A stretch of DNA of 62,904 nt. It comes from an uncultured SAR116 cluster alpha proteobacterium. GTDB taxonomy: Bacteria > Pseudomonadota > Alphaproteobacteria > Puniceispirillales > GCA-002684695. Shown here in pieces: positions 40,804 to 49,206 of this stretch (positions are counted from its first letter, which is position 1; every line of letters begins with the position of its first letter). The position numbers and the translations under genes were made by a program. The stretch lies in the NCBI GenBank assembly GCA_902539295.1, contig CACBIM010000003.1, positions 1 to 62,904 on the forward strand. Direction: 5' to 3'. The notes under the pieces were generated by a model that was given only the letters and a program-made list of their open reading frames with translations, ran no database searches and was not told where the DNA came from.

Positions 40804-42095
40804 TTAATAGGAGTATCGGGGCCAAGAATATAATTTGGCAACCACAGAGTTAGTTCTGGAATATAAGTTAGTAGGATCAATACTAACATCAATGGTATCA
40901 TAAAAGGTAAGACAGCTAACGATACTCTTTCAAATGGAACTTTTCCTACTTCTACCATTATGTATAAACCAATACCCATTGGTGGAGTAGCTATTCCTAT
41001 TAATAGACCAAGTTGAATAATTATTCCAAAGTGAACTCTATCAATACCAAAACTATCAATAACTGGTAACAGCATCGGTACAAGAAGTAACTTTGCTGGC
41101 ACACCTTCAACTACACAACCAACTAAAATAATGAAAACTAATAGAAGGGCTAAAAAAACATTTTTTGACTCAGTAAGAGCAAATATTGAGTAACCAATCA
41201 TTTGAGGAACTTGCTCTATTGCAAGAAGCCAGCCCATAGCAATTGAAAATCCAATAATTATCATAATTACTGACGTCATTAACATGGTGTCAGTAAGTGC
41301 TTTCCAAAAATTTGAAAAAGTCATAGTTCTGTATATGAAACCCAGCATTATGGAATAAACACAAGCCAAAACACCTGCCTCAGTTGCAGTTACGAAGCCA
41401 CCTAAAATTGAGCCTAAAATGATACCTGGAGCAACCAATGCCAATATCCCGTCTCTTGCAGAAGTTATAACTTCTTTTGGGGACGCTTTTGGTTGTGTTG
41501 GGAAATTATTTTTTATAGCTAAAATTCTATTAAAGAACATTAATGATAATCCAATAATTATACCTGGTATCATACCTGCTAAAAACATTCTTTCAACAGA
41601 CTGCTGTGCCAAGAAAGCAAAAATCACAAGTCCAATTGAAGGTGGAATAATTGGGCCTACTACAGCAGAGCAAACTGTAACAGCTGCAGCAAATTCTGCT
41701 TTGTACCCCCTTTCTTTCATTGCCTTAATTTCAATAGCTCCCAAGCCAGCGCAATCAGCTACAGCTGCTCCAGAAACTCCAGCAAAAATCATCGAAGAGA
41801 GAACATTTACTTGTGCTAAACCAGCCTTAAAGTGGCCTACTAAAGAATTAGCAAAATTAAAAATTCTATCTGTCATGCCAACGACATTCATCAGATTGCC
41901 TGCCATAATAAAAAATGGAACAGCAGCTAATGAAGGCTTGTTAACCCCCTCTAATATTTGTTGTGGAATTATATACAAAGCATCTGAAAAATCACTTGTT
42001 AGGAAAGTCATTAATACTGCAGCGCCAATTGCAATTGATACCGGCACTCTAATTAAAATTAATAAAATAAAACCTGCAAAAAGCAAAATAAACAT
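40800..42095 (-). CDS. dctM: TRAP transporter large permease (DctM)
   Basis: DctM is the 12-helix channel subunit of a Na+-driven TRAP uptake system. Of the 431 residues, most lie in hydrophobic segments. Family marks are RVPVSIAIGAAVL, PFFIMAGNLMNVVG, GVSGAAVADCAGLGAIEI and PPSIGLVIFAFLA. I start at ATG 42095, one base after the dctQ stop; an upstream ATG at 42143 would overlap dctQ by 47 bases. It belongs to the dctP-dctQ-dctM operon. Confidence 0.95.
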   Translation of the reverse strand: MFILLFAGFILLILIRVPVSIAIGAAVLMTFLTSDFSDALYIIPQQILEGVNKPSLAAVPFFIMAGNLMNVVGMTDRIFNFANSLVGHFKAGLAQVNVLSSMIFAGVSGAAVADCAGLGAIEIKAMKERGYKAEFAAAVTVCSAVVGPIIPPSIGLVIFAFLAQQSVERMFLAGMIPGIIIGLSLMFFNRILAIKNNFPTQPKASPKEVITSARDGILALVAPGIILGSILGGFVTATEAGVLACVYSIMLGFIYRTMTFSNFWKALTDTMLMTSVIMIIIGFSIAMGWLLAIEQVPQMIGYSIFALTESKNVFLALLLVFIILVGCVVEGVPAKLLLVPMLLPVIDSFGIDRVHFGIIIQLGLLIGIATPPMGIGLYIMVEVGKVPFERVSLAVLPFMIPLMLVLILLTYIPELTLWLPNYILGPDTPIN

Positions 42096-42096
42096 A

Positions 42097-42657
42097 CTAA
42101 TTATTATCCTGACTGTGAGATGAAAGTTCTTCAGGATAGCCAAGATATGTTTTCATGAGCTCAACTAATGAATTAAAAAAAATGAGCAAACATGAAATAC
42201 CTAAAGGTATTGACAGGGTGTACCTCTCAAGTTCTCCTCCCCAAGGAGTAATTACACCATCTATTACACCAACCTGACTAGAAATTATCACAGGCATTTC
42301 TTTTAAAATAAACCCCATAATAATCATAATTAATAATGGGACTATATACCTTGTAGCAAGAACTGCTTTAGGTCCCAGGCTTACAACTAAAAAATCAACC
42401 ACAATATCTTTTTTTTGTCTGTAAACAACATAAAAACCAAAGAATGACATCCACACAAAAAATTGCATTGTCCATGGCCATATCCAGTAAAAAGAAATTG
42501 TAAATAGTCTCAGAAAAATAGTTGCAAAAGTACCAACTAGCATTAAACCAAGACAAACATTTGCAATAACTAAAAAAACAAATGAAAATCTCTCTAAAAT
42601 TATATCAAGATAATGAACCACTTTATCAAGTGGTCCATTTTTATTATGTTCATTCAT
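42097..42657 (-). CDS. dctQ: TRAP transporter small permease (DctQ)
   Basis: DctQ is the four-helix accessory membrane subunit. The 186 residues contain four hydrophobic segments, among them LVIANVCLGLMLVGTFATIF and the FFVWMSFFGFYVVYRQKKDI segment that matches the DctQ signature around its second and third helices. It is separated from dctP by 11 bases. Confidence 0.92.
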   Translation of the reverse strand: MNEHNKNGPLDKVVHYLDIILERFSFVFLVIANVCLGLMLVGTFATIFLRLFTISFYWIWPWTMQFFVWMSFFGFYVVYRQKKDIVVDFLVVSLGPKAVLATRYIVPLLIMIIMGFILKEMPVIISSQVGVIDGVITPWGGELERYTLSIPLGISCLLIFFNSLVELMKTYLGYPEELSSHSQDNN

Positions 42658-42668
42658 AAGTTAAAGAC

Positions 42669-43670
42669 TTATTTTGTAGCCTCAACCGCAGCAAGAAATC
42701 CTTCAGGCAATTCACCAGCTTGTTGCTTTTGAGCATAGAAATCAGCCATAATTTTTACAAAAGGACTTCTATCTACAGATCCAAATGTAACACCTTTTGA
42801 TTTCATGCGAGCTAGTGACTCATCAGCAGCAGCTCCCATAACAGTAAAACTGTAATTTCCAGCATCAGCATAAGCTTTATCCACAGCTGACTTTAAATCA
42901 CTTGGCAATTTGTCATATGATGGCTGATGAACCATAAATCCAATTGATTGATAGTATTCATCATGTTTGATTATATGAGGCGCAACTTCATAAAACCTCA
43001 TTGATTCAACTAACGCTATTGGACTGTTAACCGCATCAACAATTCCCTTATCAATTGATTGATACACATCTGTCCAGGCTAAGGTTCTTACATCAGCTCC
43101 AATTGTTGTCCAAGTATCTATCGCTAACTGACTGGGGTGCATTCTCAGTTTCAGACCTTTGATATCATCAAATGCTTTAACGTCTCTTGTTGTAACCATA
43201 ACTCTGTATGGACCACGCAAAATAGCTGTTACGTCACCAAGAACACCTATTCCAGCCTCTTCAGAAGCTTTCTGATACCAACCCTTCACCAAGTCAGAAT
43301 TCATAAATCTAACCCAATGATCGCGGTCATCAAACATAAAAGCGGCACTTGTCCAAGTTATATCTTTTACCCACTTTTTCATGTAGGTTGAACCTTCAGC
43401 ATACAGATGAACAGTACCCATTTTAAGCTGTTCTAAAACTGCATTTGTTTTACCTAATTGCTCATTAGGAAACATTTTAATCATCATTTTGCCATTTGAA
43501 TATTCATCAACTAAATCAGCAAATTTCTGGAATACTTTTCCTTCTGGACTATCAGGCGGCATCTTATGAGCCATTCTCCAAGTCACGTCTGCTGCAAAAG
43601 CGATGTTTAATGAAAAAATAAAACTAAATAAAGTTCCTAATGAAATCATTTTCATTACATTTTTAAGCAT
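42669..43670 (-). CDS. dctP: TRAP transporter substrate-binding protein (DctP)
   Basis: A periplasmic DctP-type binding protein. A signal peptide ends in NIAFA-ADV. The mature part begins WRMAHKMPPDSPEGKVFQKF. The conserved Arg that pairs with substrate carboxylates lies in GLKLRMHPSQLAIDTW, and WTDVYQSIDKGIVDAVNSP precedes it in the fold. This suggests a carboxylate ligand, but not which one. At 333 residues it is typical. A promoter-like pair and a palindrome lie upstream. Confidence 0.94.
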   Translation of the reverse strand: MLKNVMKMISLGTLFSFIFSLNIAFAADVTWRMAHKMPPDSPEGKVFQKFADLVDEYSNGKMMIKMFPNEQLGKTNAVLEQLKMGTVHLYAEGSTYMKKWVKDITWTSAAFMFDDRDHWVRFMNSDLVKGWYQKASEEAGIGVLGDVTAILRGPYRVMVTTRDVKAFDDIKGLKLRMHPSQLAIDTWTTIGADVRTLAWTDVYQSIDKGIVDAVNSPIALVESMRFYEVAPHIIKHDEYYQSIGFMVHQPSYDKLPSDLKSAVDKAYADAGNYSFTVMGAAADESLARMKSKGVTFGSVDRSPFVKIMADFYAQKQQAGELPEGFLAAVEATK

Positions 43671-43687
43671 GATTAGATCTCCCTCTA

Positions 43688-43716
43688 AATATATTTTATA
43701 TTGTAGATAGTGTCAG
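43688..43716 (-). promoter_or_regulatory. predicted promoter of dctPQM
   Basis: CTGACA (43711-43716), 17 bases and TATATT (43688-43693) on the complementary strand form a good sigma70 promoter close to the dctP start at 43670. It agrees with the operon's independent position between divergently related functions. No experiment or comparison supports it. Confidence 0.45.
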
Positions 43717-43739
43717 CATTAAAAAATTAGTCAATACAA

Positions 43740-43755
43740 ATTAGTAACCACTAAT
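43740..43755. promoter_or_regulatory. palindrome upstream of dctP, possible operator
   Basis: ATTAGT (43740-43745) and ACTAAT (43750-43755), separated by AACC, form a perfect six-base inverted repeat 24 bases upstream of the predicted -35 box. This is where an activator or repressor of a TRAP operon might bind. It could be a chance palindrome in AT-rich DNA. No regulator gene is adjacent. Confidence 0.3.
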
Positions 43756-43763
43756 AATAAATT

Positions 43764-45221
43764 TTATATTGATAATTTTTTTACAAAAAAAGGAATTTCA
43801 TTTGTTAATTCAGACGCAGAAAAATTTCTATCTAATTTTATAGCTGATTGAGAGTGAATGTAACATCCATAGCTTGCTGATTGCAAAGCAGAGTAGCCTT
43901 GGGCTAAAAAACTACCAATTAATCCAGACAAAATATCTCCAGACCCAGCCGTAGCTAGAAATGGTGAAGTAAAGTAATTAATTTTAATATTCCCATTATT
44001 ATTTGCTATTACAGTGTCACTACCTTTTAATAAAACTACACTATTTGTTTCCTCAGCAGCATTTAAACAATCATCAATTTTATTGTCTGAAACTTGGAAA
44101 ACCTTTGAAAATTCACCAAAATGAGGTGTTAAAACTTTTTGTCCTTTATGATTGCGTAATATTTTTTTAAAATTTTCTTTATTATTACTCATAATTGAAA
44201 ATGCACCAGCATCGAATACAATGCTTATTTTTTTTGTCAGAATATAATTCAAAATATCTTGATTAAGTTTTGTATTTTTAAGGCCGCAGCCAAAAACAAT
44301 AGTGGAATTATTTTTAATTAATAATTTCAATTCACTTAAAGTTTTATAAGCTAATAAAATTTCTTCAAGAACATGATGTTTATAAATATCTATATCATTT
44401 TCATGGACTAATAATTTTACTATTCCAACTCCTGACTTGAATGCTGTTTGACTTGCTGCAAGAGTAGTTAATTTGGAGGCACCAAACATTTCACGGCTTG
44501 CTATAATTAATAATTCACCCCGACTGTATTTATGCATTTGAAGAGTTGGCAACTTAAGAGTTGGTCTTTCAATTAACTCGACAGAAGTGTCTTTGTCTAA
44601 ATTGGCTACTTTAATGTCTAAAAGAGTAATCTGACCTGAGTACTCTTTTCCTGGCAATAAAACATGACAATGTTTTAGTCTGTGAAGTGCTAATGTTCTA
44701 TTAGCTTTAAAAGCAATTTTATCAATTTTACCAGTATCACAAAAAATTCCTGATGGAACATCAATTGCTATTTTTACTGCGGAAGTTTTGTTTAAGGAAT
44801 TTATTAATAATTGTGTTCTTTCGTTAAGTGGCTTGTTAAAATTAAAACCGAATAAAGCATCTATAATTAATTTATATTCAGATAAATTATTTATAGCTTT
44901 TATAACTAAGTCTTTATTTAAACTTCCATAAGCAATACTTGCATCCTTAGTTTTACTTACTCCAAGTGGAAAGTAGACATCAACTGAATATCCTTCTTCG
45001 GAGAGCATTTGCGCTATTAATATTCCATCTCCACCATTATTCCCAGGACCACAAATTACTAAAACTTTACAAACAGAATGATTTTGCGAAATAAAATTAT
45101 AACAAGCTTTTGCAGCTCGTTTCATAACATTGAAACTTCTCTCTTTTGTAAAAGTAATATTTTCTGATCTAGTTATTAATTCTTTTGAATAAATACTGTT
45201 ATTAAAGAATTTTTTGGGCAT
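43764..45221 (-). CDS. nnr: bifunctional NAD(P)HX epimerase/dehydratase
   Basis: Nnr repairs hydrated NAD(P)H. The N-terminal epimerase domain (about 1-210) has VICGPGNNGGDGILIAQML and AIDVPSGIFCDTG. The C-terminal dehydratase domain (about 225-485) has VVLLKGSDTVIANNNG and the catalytic loop ATAGSGDILSGLIGSFLAQG. At 485 residues it is a complete fusion as in E. coli. The gap to dctP at its 3' side is 93 bases. Confidence 0.94.
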   Translation of the reverse strand: MPKKFFNNSIYSKELITRSENITFTKERSFNVMKRAAKACYNFISQNHSVCKVLVICGPGNNGGDGILIAQMLSEEGYSVDVYFPLGVSKTKDASIAYGSLNKDLVIKAINNLSEYKLIIDALFGFNFNKPLNERTQLLINSLNKTSAVKIAIDVPSGIFCDTGKIDKIAFKANRTLALHRLKHCHVLLPGKEYSGQITLLDIKVANLDKDTSVELIERPTLKLPTLQMHKYSRGELLIIASREMFGASKLTTLAASQTAFKSGVGIVKLLVHENDIDIYKHHVLEEILLAYKTLSELKLLIKNNSTIVFGCGLKNTKLNQDILNYILTKKISIVFDAGAFSIMSNNKENFKKILRNHKGQKVLTPHFGEFSKVFQVSDNKIDDCLNAAEETNSVVLLKGSDTVIANNNGNIKINYFTSPFLATAGSGDILSGLIGSFLAQGYSALQSASYGCYIHSQSAIKLDRNFSASELTNEIPFFVKKLSI

Positions 45222-45238
45222 TAATTCTAAATAGATAA

Positions 45239-45877
45239 TTATTCAGTGATAATCTTTCCTTCTGGATCAAGCTGAGGCCGTCTTTTTGAAAAAATATTTC
45301 CATCATTAATCACACCGTAATCCATATAGCCAAGTCTTCCAAGAGGTTTAGCTTTTCTAGTATCAAAAAGACCGTCTTTGATATAACTGTCATCTATATG
45401 AATACCTATAACATGGCCAAAAACCACATAACTGCCAGATAAATCTGCACGGTTTGAACCAGGCAAATCTATAACTTTCCACAATTCGCATTCTAATATG
45501 GCGGGGCTTTCCTTTACAAATGGTGCTTTGACATATTTACCATCTTCAGGTGTTAAACCTGAAAGTTCAAATTCATCTACACAGTATTTTGCGCTTACAG
45601 ATGAAAAATTCATTTTATCAAATAGACTTTGTGTAGCCAAGGAGCATGAAAACACTTTTGTATCTTCAATATTTTTAATTGAATCTTTATAGCCAGTTGA
45701 TGAAAACATTACATAGTATGGCTTGTCAGAAATTGCATTAAAAAAACTATAAGGCGCTAAATTTCTAATTCCGTTTGAGTTCTGTGTTCCAATCCAGCCA
45801 ATTGGCCTTGGTGAGACAATCGCCTTGAATGGGTCATGCGGAAGATTATGATTATTTTTTTTTGTACTGTAATGCAA
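45239..45877 (-). CDS. flavin reductase-like domain protein
   Basis: An FMN-binding split-barrel protein of 212 residues. The family signature VSPRPIGWIGTQNSNGIRN, then LAPYSFFNAISDKPYYVMFS, resembles the flavoprotein oxygenase/DIM6-NTAB group. It could bind FMN or act as an oxygenase component. No monooxygenase gene is adjacent to indicate a partner. It is 17 bases upstream of nnr on the same strand, and its product is cytoplasmic. Confidence 0.85.
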   Translation of the reverse strand: MHYSTKKNNHNLPHDPFKAIVSPRPIGWIGTQNSNGIRNLAPYSFFNAISDKPYYVMFSSTGYKDSIKNIEDTKVFSCSLATQSLFDKMNFSSVSAKYCVDEFELSGLTPEDGKYVKAPFVKESPAILECELWKVIDLPGSNRADLSGSYVVFGHVIGIHIDDSYIKDGLFDTRKAKPLGRLGYMDYGVINDGNIFSKRRPQLDPEGKIITE

Positions 45878-46070
45878 TTTTATACCTATTTTTAAAATGT
45901 AATTTTCAAATTGTATTTATCATATTACAAATTTTTATTAAGACTTTAAAATAAAATTAAAAAGTTAGTAATTAAAGATTATGTTTACCATTAATTTTTT
46001 AATATTAAATTTGTATAATATGATTAACTTATATTTATGTAGCTAGATAAAAAACTGAAAGTAAGAGTAA

Positions 46071-46799
46071 ATGTCAATTTGGGGAAGTTTAATCGGAGGA
46101 TTTATTGGGTTTACTTTTGGAGGCCCTCTTGGAATGCTTCTTGGCTCGCTTATTGGTGGCAGACTATCAAGAGTTAAATTTTCATCACATCAAACTGGAT
46201 CTACTGCACAACAACAACAGATCTTTGCTTTATCCTTAATTGTATTATCAGCAAAATTAAGTAAAGCCGATGGGCATGTTAGCAAAGAAGAAATAATCGC
46301 TGTCAAAGACAAATTAAATATTCCAAAATCTGAGATGAAGCAAGTTGGCAAGATATTCAACAAAGCCAAAGAAGAAAGTATTGGATTTGAACCTTACGCT
46401 GAGCAAATTTCAACAATGTTTAGAGGCAATCAAAATGTACTTGAAGAAGTAATAAATATTTTATTTTACGTCGCTGAAGCTGATGGTGAAGTTAGTTCTT
46501 CTGAAGAAAAAATGATTGAAGAAATTGCAAAAATTTTTGGCCTAGAACAACACCAGTATCAAAGTATAAAAGAAAGCAGAAAATCGTCTGATAAAGTAAA
46601 TCCATATATTGTATTGGGTTGCTCCCCAGATGACACACTTCAAAACATTAGAAAAAAATATATTCAATTGTCTAAAAAGCATCATCCAGATTTATTAATG
46701 AGCAAGGGCGTGCCTGAGGAAGTCATTAATGAAAGTAAGAAAAAAATGCGTGCGATTAATTCTGCTTGGGATCAAATTCAAAAATTAAAATCAACCTAA
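46071..46799 (+). CDS. DjlA-like co-chaperone (TerB + J domain)
   Basis: DjlA proteins are membrane-anchored partners of DnaK. The N-terminus is a glycine-zipper segment (GSLIGGFIGFTFGGPLGMLL). The middle (about 50-150) is TerB-like with SKADGHVSKEE and AEADGEVSSSEE, both metal-binding-type acidic loops. The C-terminal J domain shows PYIVLGCSPDDTLQNIRKKY and the essential HPD in KKHHPDLL. At 242 residues it is slightly short. It stands alone, divergent from the flavin reductase gene. Confidence 0.9.
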   Translation: MSIWGSLIGGFIGFTFGGPLGMLLGSLIGGRLSRVKFSSHQTGSTAQQQQIFALSLIVLSAKLSKADGHVSKEEIIAVKDKLNIPKSEMKQVGKIFNKAKEESIGFEPYAEQISTMFRGNQNVLEEVINILFYVAEADGEVSSSEEKMIEEIAKIFGLEQHQYQSIKESRKSSDKVNPYIVLGCSPDDTLQNIRKKYIQLSKKHHPDLLMSKGVPEEVINESKKKMRAINSAWDQIQKLKST

Positions 46800-46801
46800 T
46801 A

Positions 46802-46822
46802 CTTTTTCTAAAAACTAAAAAG
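46802..46822. terminator. weak bidirectional hairpin between convergent genes
   Basis: CTTTTT (46802-46807) and AAAAAG (46817-46822) pair around a nine-base loop between the ends of the djlA-like gene and the following membrane-protein gene. The A/T arms would act in both directions, but the stem lacks G-C pairs, so it is marginal as a rho-independent terminator. Confidence 0.25.
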
Positions 46823-47099
46823 GTAAAATTCCTCTTATTGAATTAATAATAGGAAGAAATTTTTGTAAAATTATTTGAAATAGTTGCATTGGGCTACTCA
46901 AGAACGGAATAAATTTTTGAATGATAAAACCAATCTTAGGTAATAGAAAATAACCTCCTAAAATAATTAAAAATAAAATTAAGAAAATTAATAAAGGGTT
47001 AATTCTGTTTTTTGATTTTCTATTTTGATTATTTGTAAAAACCCTGTAAATAATCCAAATTAAATAAATAGCTAATAAAATTAAAAATATTCTAATCAT
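46815..47099 (-). CDS. small membrane protein, 94 aa
   Basis: Unrecognised. Two clear hydrophobic helices (about 3-22 and 35-55) flank a basic loop, NNQNRKSKNR, and a third amphipathic hydrophobic stretch follows. The order suggests an inner-membrane protein. It is the last gene of a leftward series with the 62-residue membrane protein and the DUF4174 gene, spaced 22 bases from its neighbour. Function unknown. Confidence 0.6.
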   Translation of the reverse strand: MIRIFLILLAIYLIWIIYRVFTNNQNRKSKNRINPLLIFLILFLIILGGYFLLPKIGFIIQKFIPFLSSPMQLFQIILQKFLPIINSIRGILPF

Positions 47100-47121
47100 A
47101 TATTAATAAATCTTTTTACTT

Positions 47122-47310
47122 TTAGTTACCAACTAAGTTTTTAATAATATAAACAGGTGAATTGGTTTTTGAAAGACTGTCCCGGCCGCTAACATTACCC
47201 TGTATATTAGATGAAAAGTCTTCATTTTTTTTGTCAAAAAAATTCATAACAATATACAAAAAAACAATAAAAAATAATCCAAAAAATATCATTAATCCAA
47301 AACTTCTCAT
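47122..47310 (-). CDS. small membrane protein, 62 aa
   Basis: Unrecognised. One N-terminal membrane helix (LMIFFGLFFIVFLYIVMNFF) is followed by a polar tail of about 35 residues. The stop is 22 bases before the next gene and the start 10 bases after the DUF4174 gene, so it is probably co-transcribed. Confidence 0.55.
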   Translation of the reverse strand: MRSFGLMIFFGLFFIVFLYIVMNFFDKKNEDFSSNIQGNVSGRDSLSKTNSPVYIIKNLVGN

Positions 47311-47320
47311 CTAAAAATCT

Positions 47321-47734
47321 CTAATTACATTGAATACTTTTAGAAGACATTTCATCTTTTCTCATAGGCATACTGTCAATAGTAGAAAAAATATTTTTAA
47401 GAATGCTAGCATCTTTTGAAAATAATTTTACCCCACCATCATAACCAACTAACCAAAACCCAAAATTGCCTGTAATATATGATGGGGATTGATAATCAGA
47501 ATTCTTATAATTTTCAAAAAAAATTACCTTTAGATTTCTATCATCAAATTCACATTGTTTTTTTTGAATGAACTCTTCTGTAAAATTTTTGATTTCAATA
47601 TTTCCTTTTTCCAAAGAAATAATAAGTAACCTGTTTTCCCACAAGTAATTTGAAAGAGATTTTTTTTCAGCCATAGCAAGTTTAGTATTCAAAAATAAAT
47701 AAAAGATGAATAAAAAGATTAATTTTTTAATCAT
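47321..47734 (-). CDS. DUF4174 domain protein, exported
   Basis: A short protein (137 residues) with an N-terminal signal peptide ending near TKLAMA-E. The mature part shows LWENRLLIISLEKG, then GYDGGVKLFSKDASI and IDSMPMRKDEM, which together are the DUF4174 signature. Function is unknown in the family. It may be a periplasmic protein with a thioredoxin-like shape. It belongs to the small operon with two membrane proteins. Confidence 0.8.
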   Translation of the reverse strand: MIKKLIFLFIFYLFLNTKLAMAEKKSLSNYLWENRLLIISLEKGNIEIKNFTEEFIQKKQCEFDDRNLKVIFFENYKNSDYQSPSYITGNFGFWLVGYDGGVKLFSKDASILKNIFSTIDSMPMRKDEMSSKSIQCN

Positions 47735-47777
47735 AAAAATAAATAAGAATTAAGTTATAATACTAAATAAGGAATGT

Positions 47778-49205
47778 TTATATCTTTTCAATTCTAATGG
47801 AATTAGTTGATCCTTCTAAACCAAAAGGCATTCCCGAAACTACAATAATATTATCACCACTAGATGCTAAACCTAATTCTTTAATTTTATTTAAAGACTT
47901 TGACAAACACTCTTCAAACTCACCTTCATCGATAAATAAAGCTTTTATTCCCCAAATCAAATTCAATCTTCTCATTACAGAGCCATCTGGTGTTGCAGCC
48001 ACAATTGACATTTTCGGTCTTTCACGCGCAATTCTGATTGCAGTGTTACCTGTCTTAGTAAAACCTAAAATTAATTTAGCATTAATTTTCTCAGATAAAT
48101 CAACTGTGGCTTGAGCCACGGCGTGATAGTTAGATTCCTCAATATCTAACTTACTTGGCCCGTCATTTGGAAATTTTTTAATATGATCTTCCGAAGATTG
48201 TATTATTGAATTCATATAAGTAACAGCTTCCTCGGGATAATTACCAATTGAGGTTTCCGCTGATAACATCACTGCATCAGCCCCATCAAAAACTGCACCT
48301 GCAACATCAGATGCTTCAGCACGTGTGGGTGATGGGAGATTAATCATAGATTCAAGCATTTGCGTTGCCACAATAACTGGCTTTCCAACTTTTCTGCAAT
48401 TTAGAATTAATTGTTTTTGAATTGTAGGAACTTCTTGAGGTGATAACTCCACTCCTAAATCTCCTCTAGCAATCATAACTGCATCAGAGGCTCTAATTAT
48501 ATTATCAATGTCTTTCAATGCTTGTGGTTTTTCAATTTTAGATATGATTTTCATGTCAGAACTTATAAGAGATCTAAGTTCCAATACATCTGAAATCTTT
48601 TGTACAAAAGACAAGGCAACGTAATCAAGTTTTTGTTCTTTAATAAAGTCTAAATCTTTTTTATCTTTTTCAGTTAATGGTGAAATATTAAAGTCAAGAT
48701 TTGGGAAATTAATCCCTTTTTTGCTCTTCAGCATTCCTGAATTAATTATCTCTGCCTCAAAGTTCTCATCAAAAACTTTCAAAATTTTAAAAACAAGCTT
48801 TCCATCATCAATCAAAAATGTTTTATCAGGAATTAAATTTGAAAATATAAGCTTACTTGGAACGGGTATACTATGAGTGTCATTTTTGTGATAGTTTTTA
48901 CTTGTATTTTCTGGATCTAAAAAAAAATTTACTTTATCTCTTTTTTTTAAATCAATATCATTTTTTAAGTTACCAATCCTAAACTTTGGGCCTTGCAAGT
49001 CTCCAACTATTGGTAAAGATAACTTTAGTTTTTTTTCTATTCCTCTTATAATTTCAATTGAATGCAAATGCTGACTTAACTCACCGTGACTAAAATTAAG
49101 CCTAAATGCATTTACTCCTTTTTTAACCATTGATAATAAAGTATTTCCATGATTGCTTGCAGGCCCAATAGTTGAGATAATTTTAGTAGATTTATAATTT
49201 GACAT
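47778..49205 (-). CDS. pyk: pyruvate kinase
   Basis: Pyruvate kinase makes ATP and pyruvate from PEP. The 475-residue product has TKIISTIGPASNHGNTLLSM, NAFRLNFSHGE, the catalytic Lys in KIISKIEKPQALKDID, and the metal-binding VMIARGDLGVELS. It also shows PVIVATQMLESMINLPSPTRAEAS, given here only as two overlapping family motifs. The C-terminal domain is a normal allosteric type. It is one base from the DUF1501 gene, an odd operon partner. Confidence 0.97.
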   Translation of the reverse strand: MSNYKSTKIISTIGPASNHGNTLLSMVKKGVNAFRLNFSHGELSQHLHSIEIIRGIEKKLKLSLPIVGDLQGPKFRIGNLKNDIDLKKRDKVNFFLDPENTSKNYHKNDTHSIPVPSKLIFSNLIPDKTFLIDDGKLVFKILKVFDENFEAEIINSGMLKSKKGINFPNLDFNISPLTEKDKKDLDFIKEQKLDYVALSFVQKISDVLELRSLISSDMKIISKIEKPQALKDIDNIIRASDAVMIARGDLGVELSPQEVPTIQKQLILNCRKVGKPVIVATQMLESMINLPSPTRAEASDVAGAVFDGADAVMLSAETSIGNYPEEAVTYMNSIIQSSEDHIKKFPNDGPSKLDIEESNYHAVAQATVDLSEKINAKLILGFTKTGNTAIRIARERPKMSIVAATPDGSVMRRLNLIWGIKALFIDEGEFEECLSKSLNKIKELGLASSGDNIIVVSGMPFGLEGSTNSIRIEKI

Positions 49206-49206
49206 T

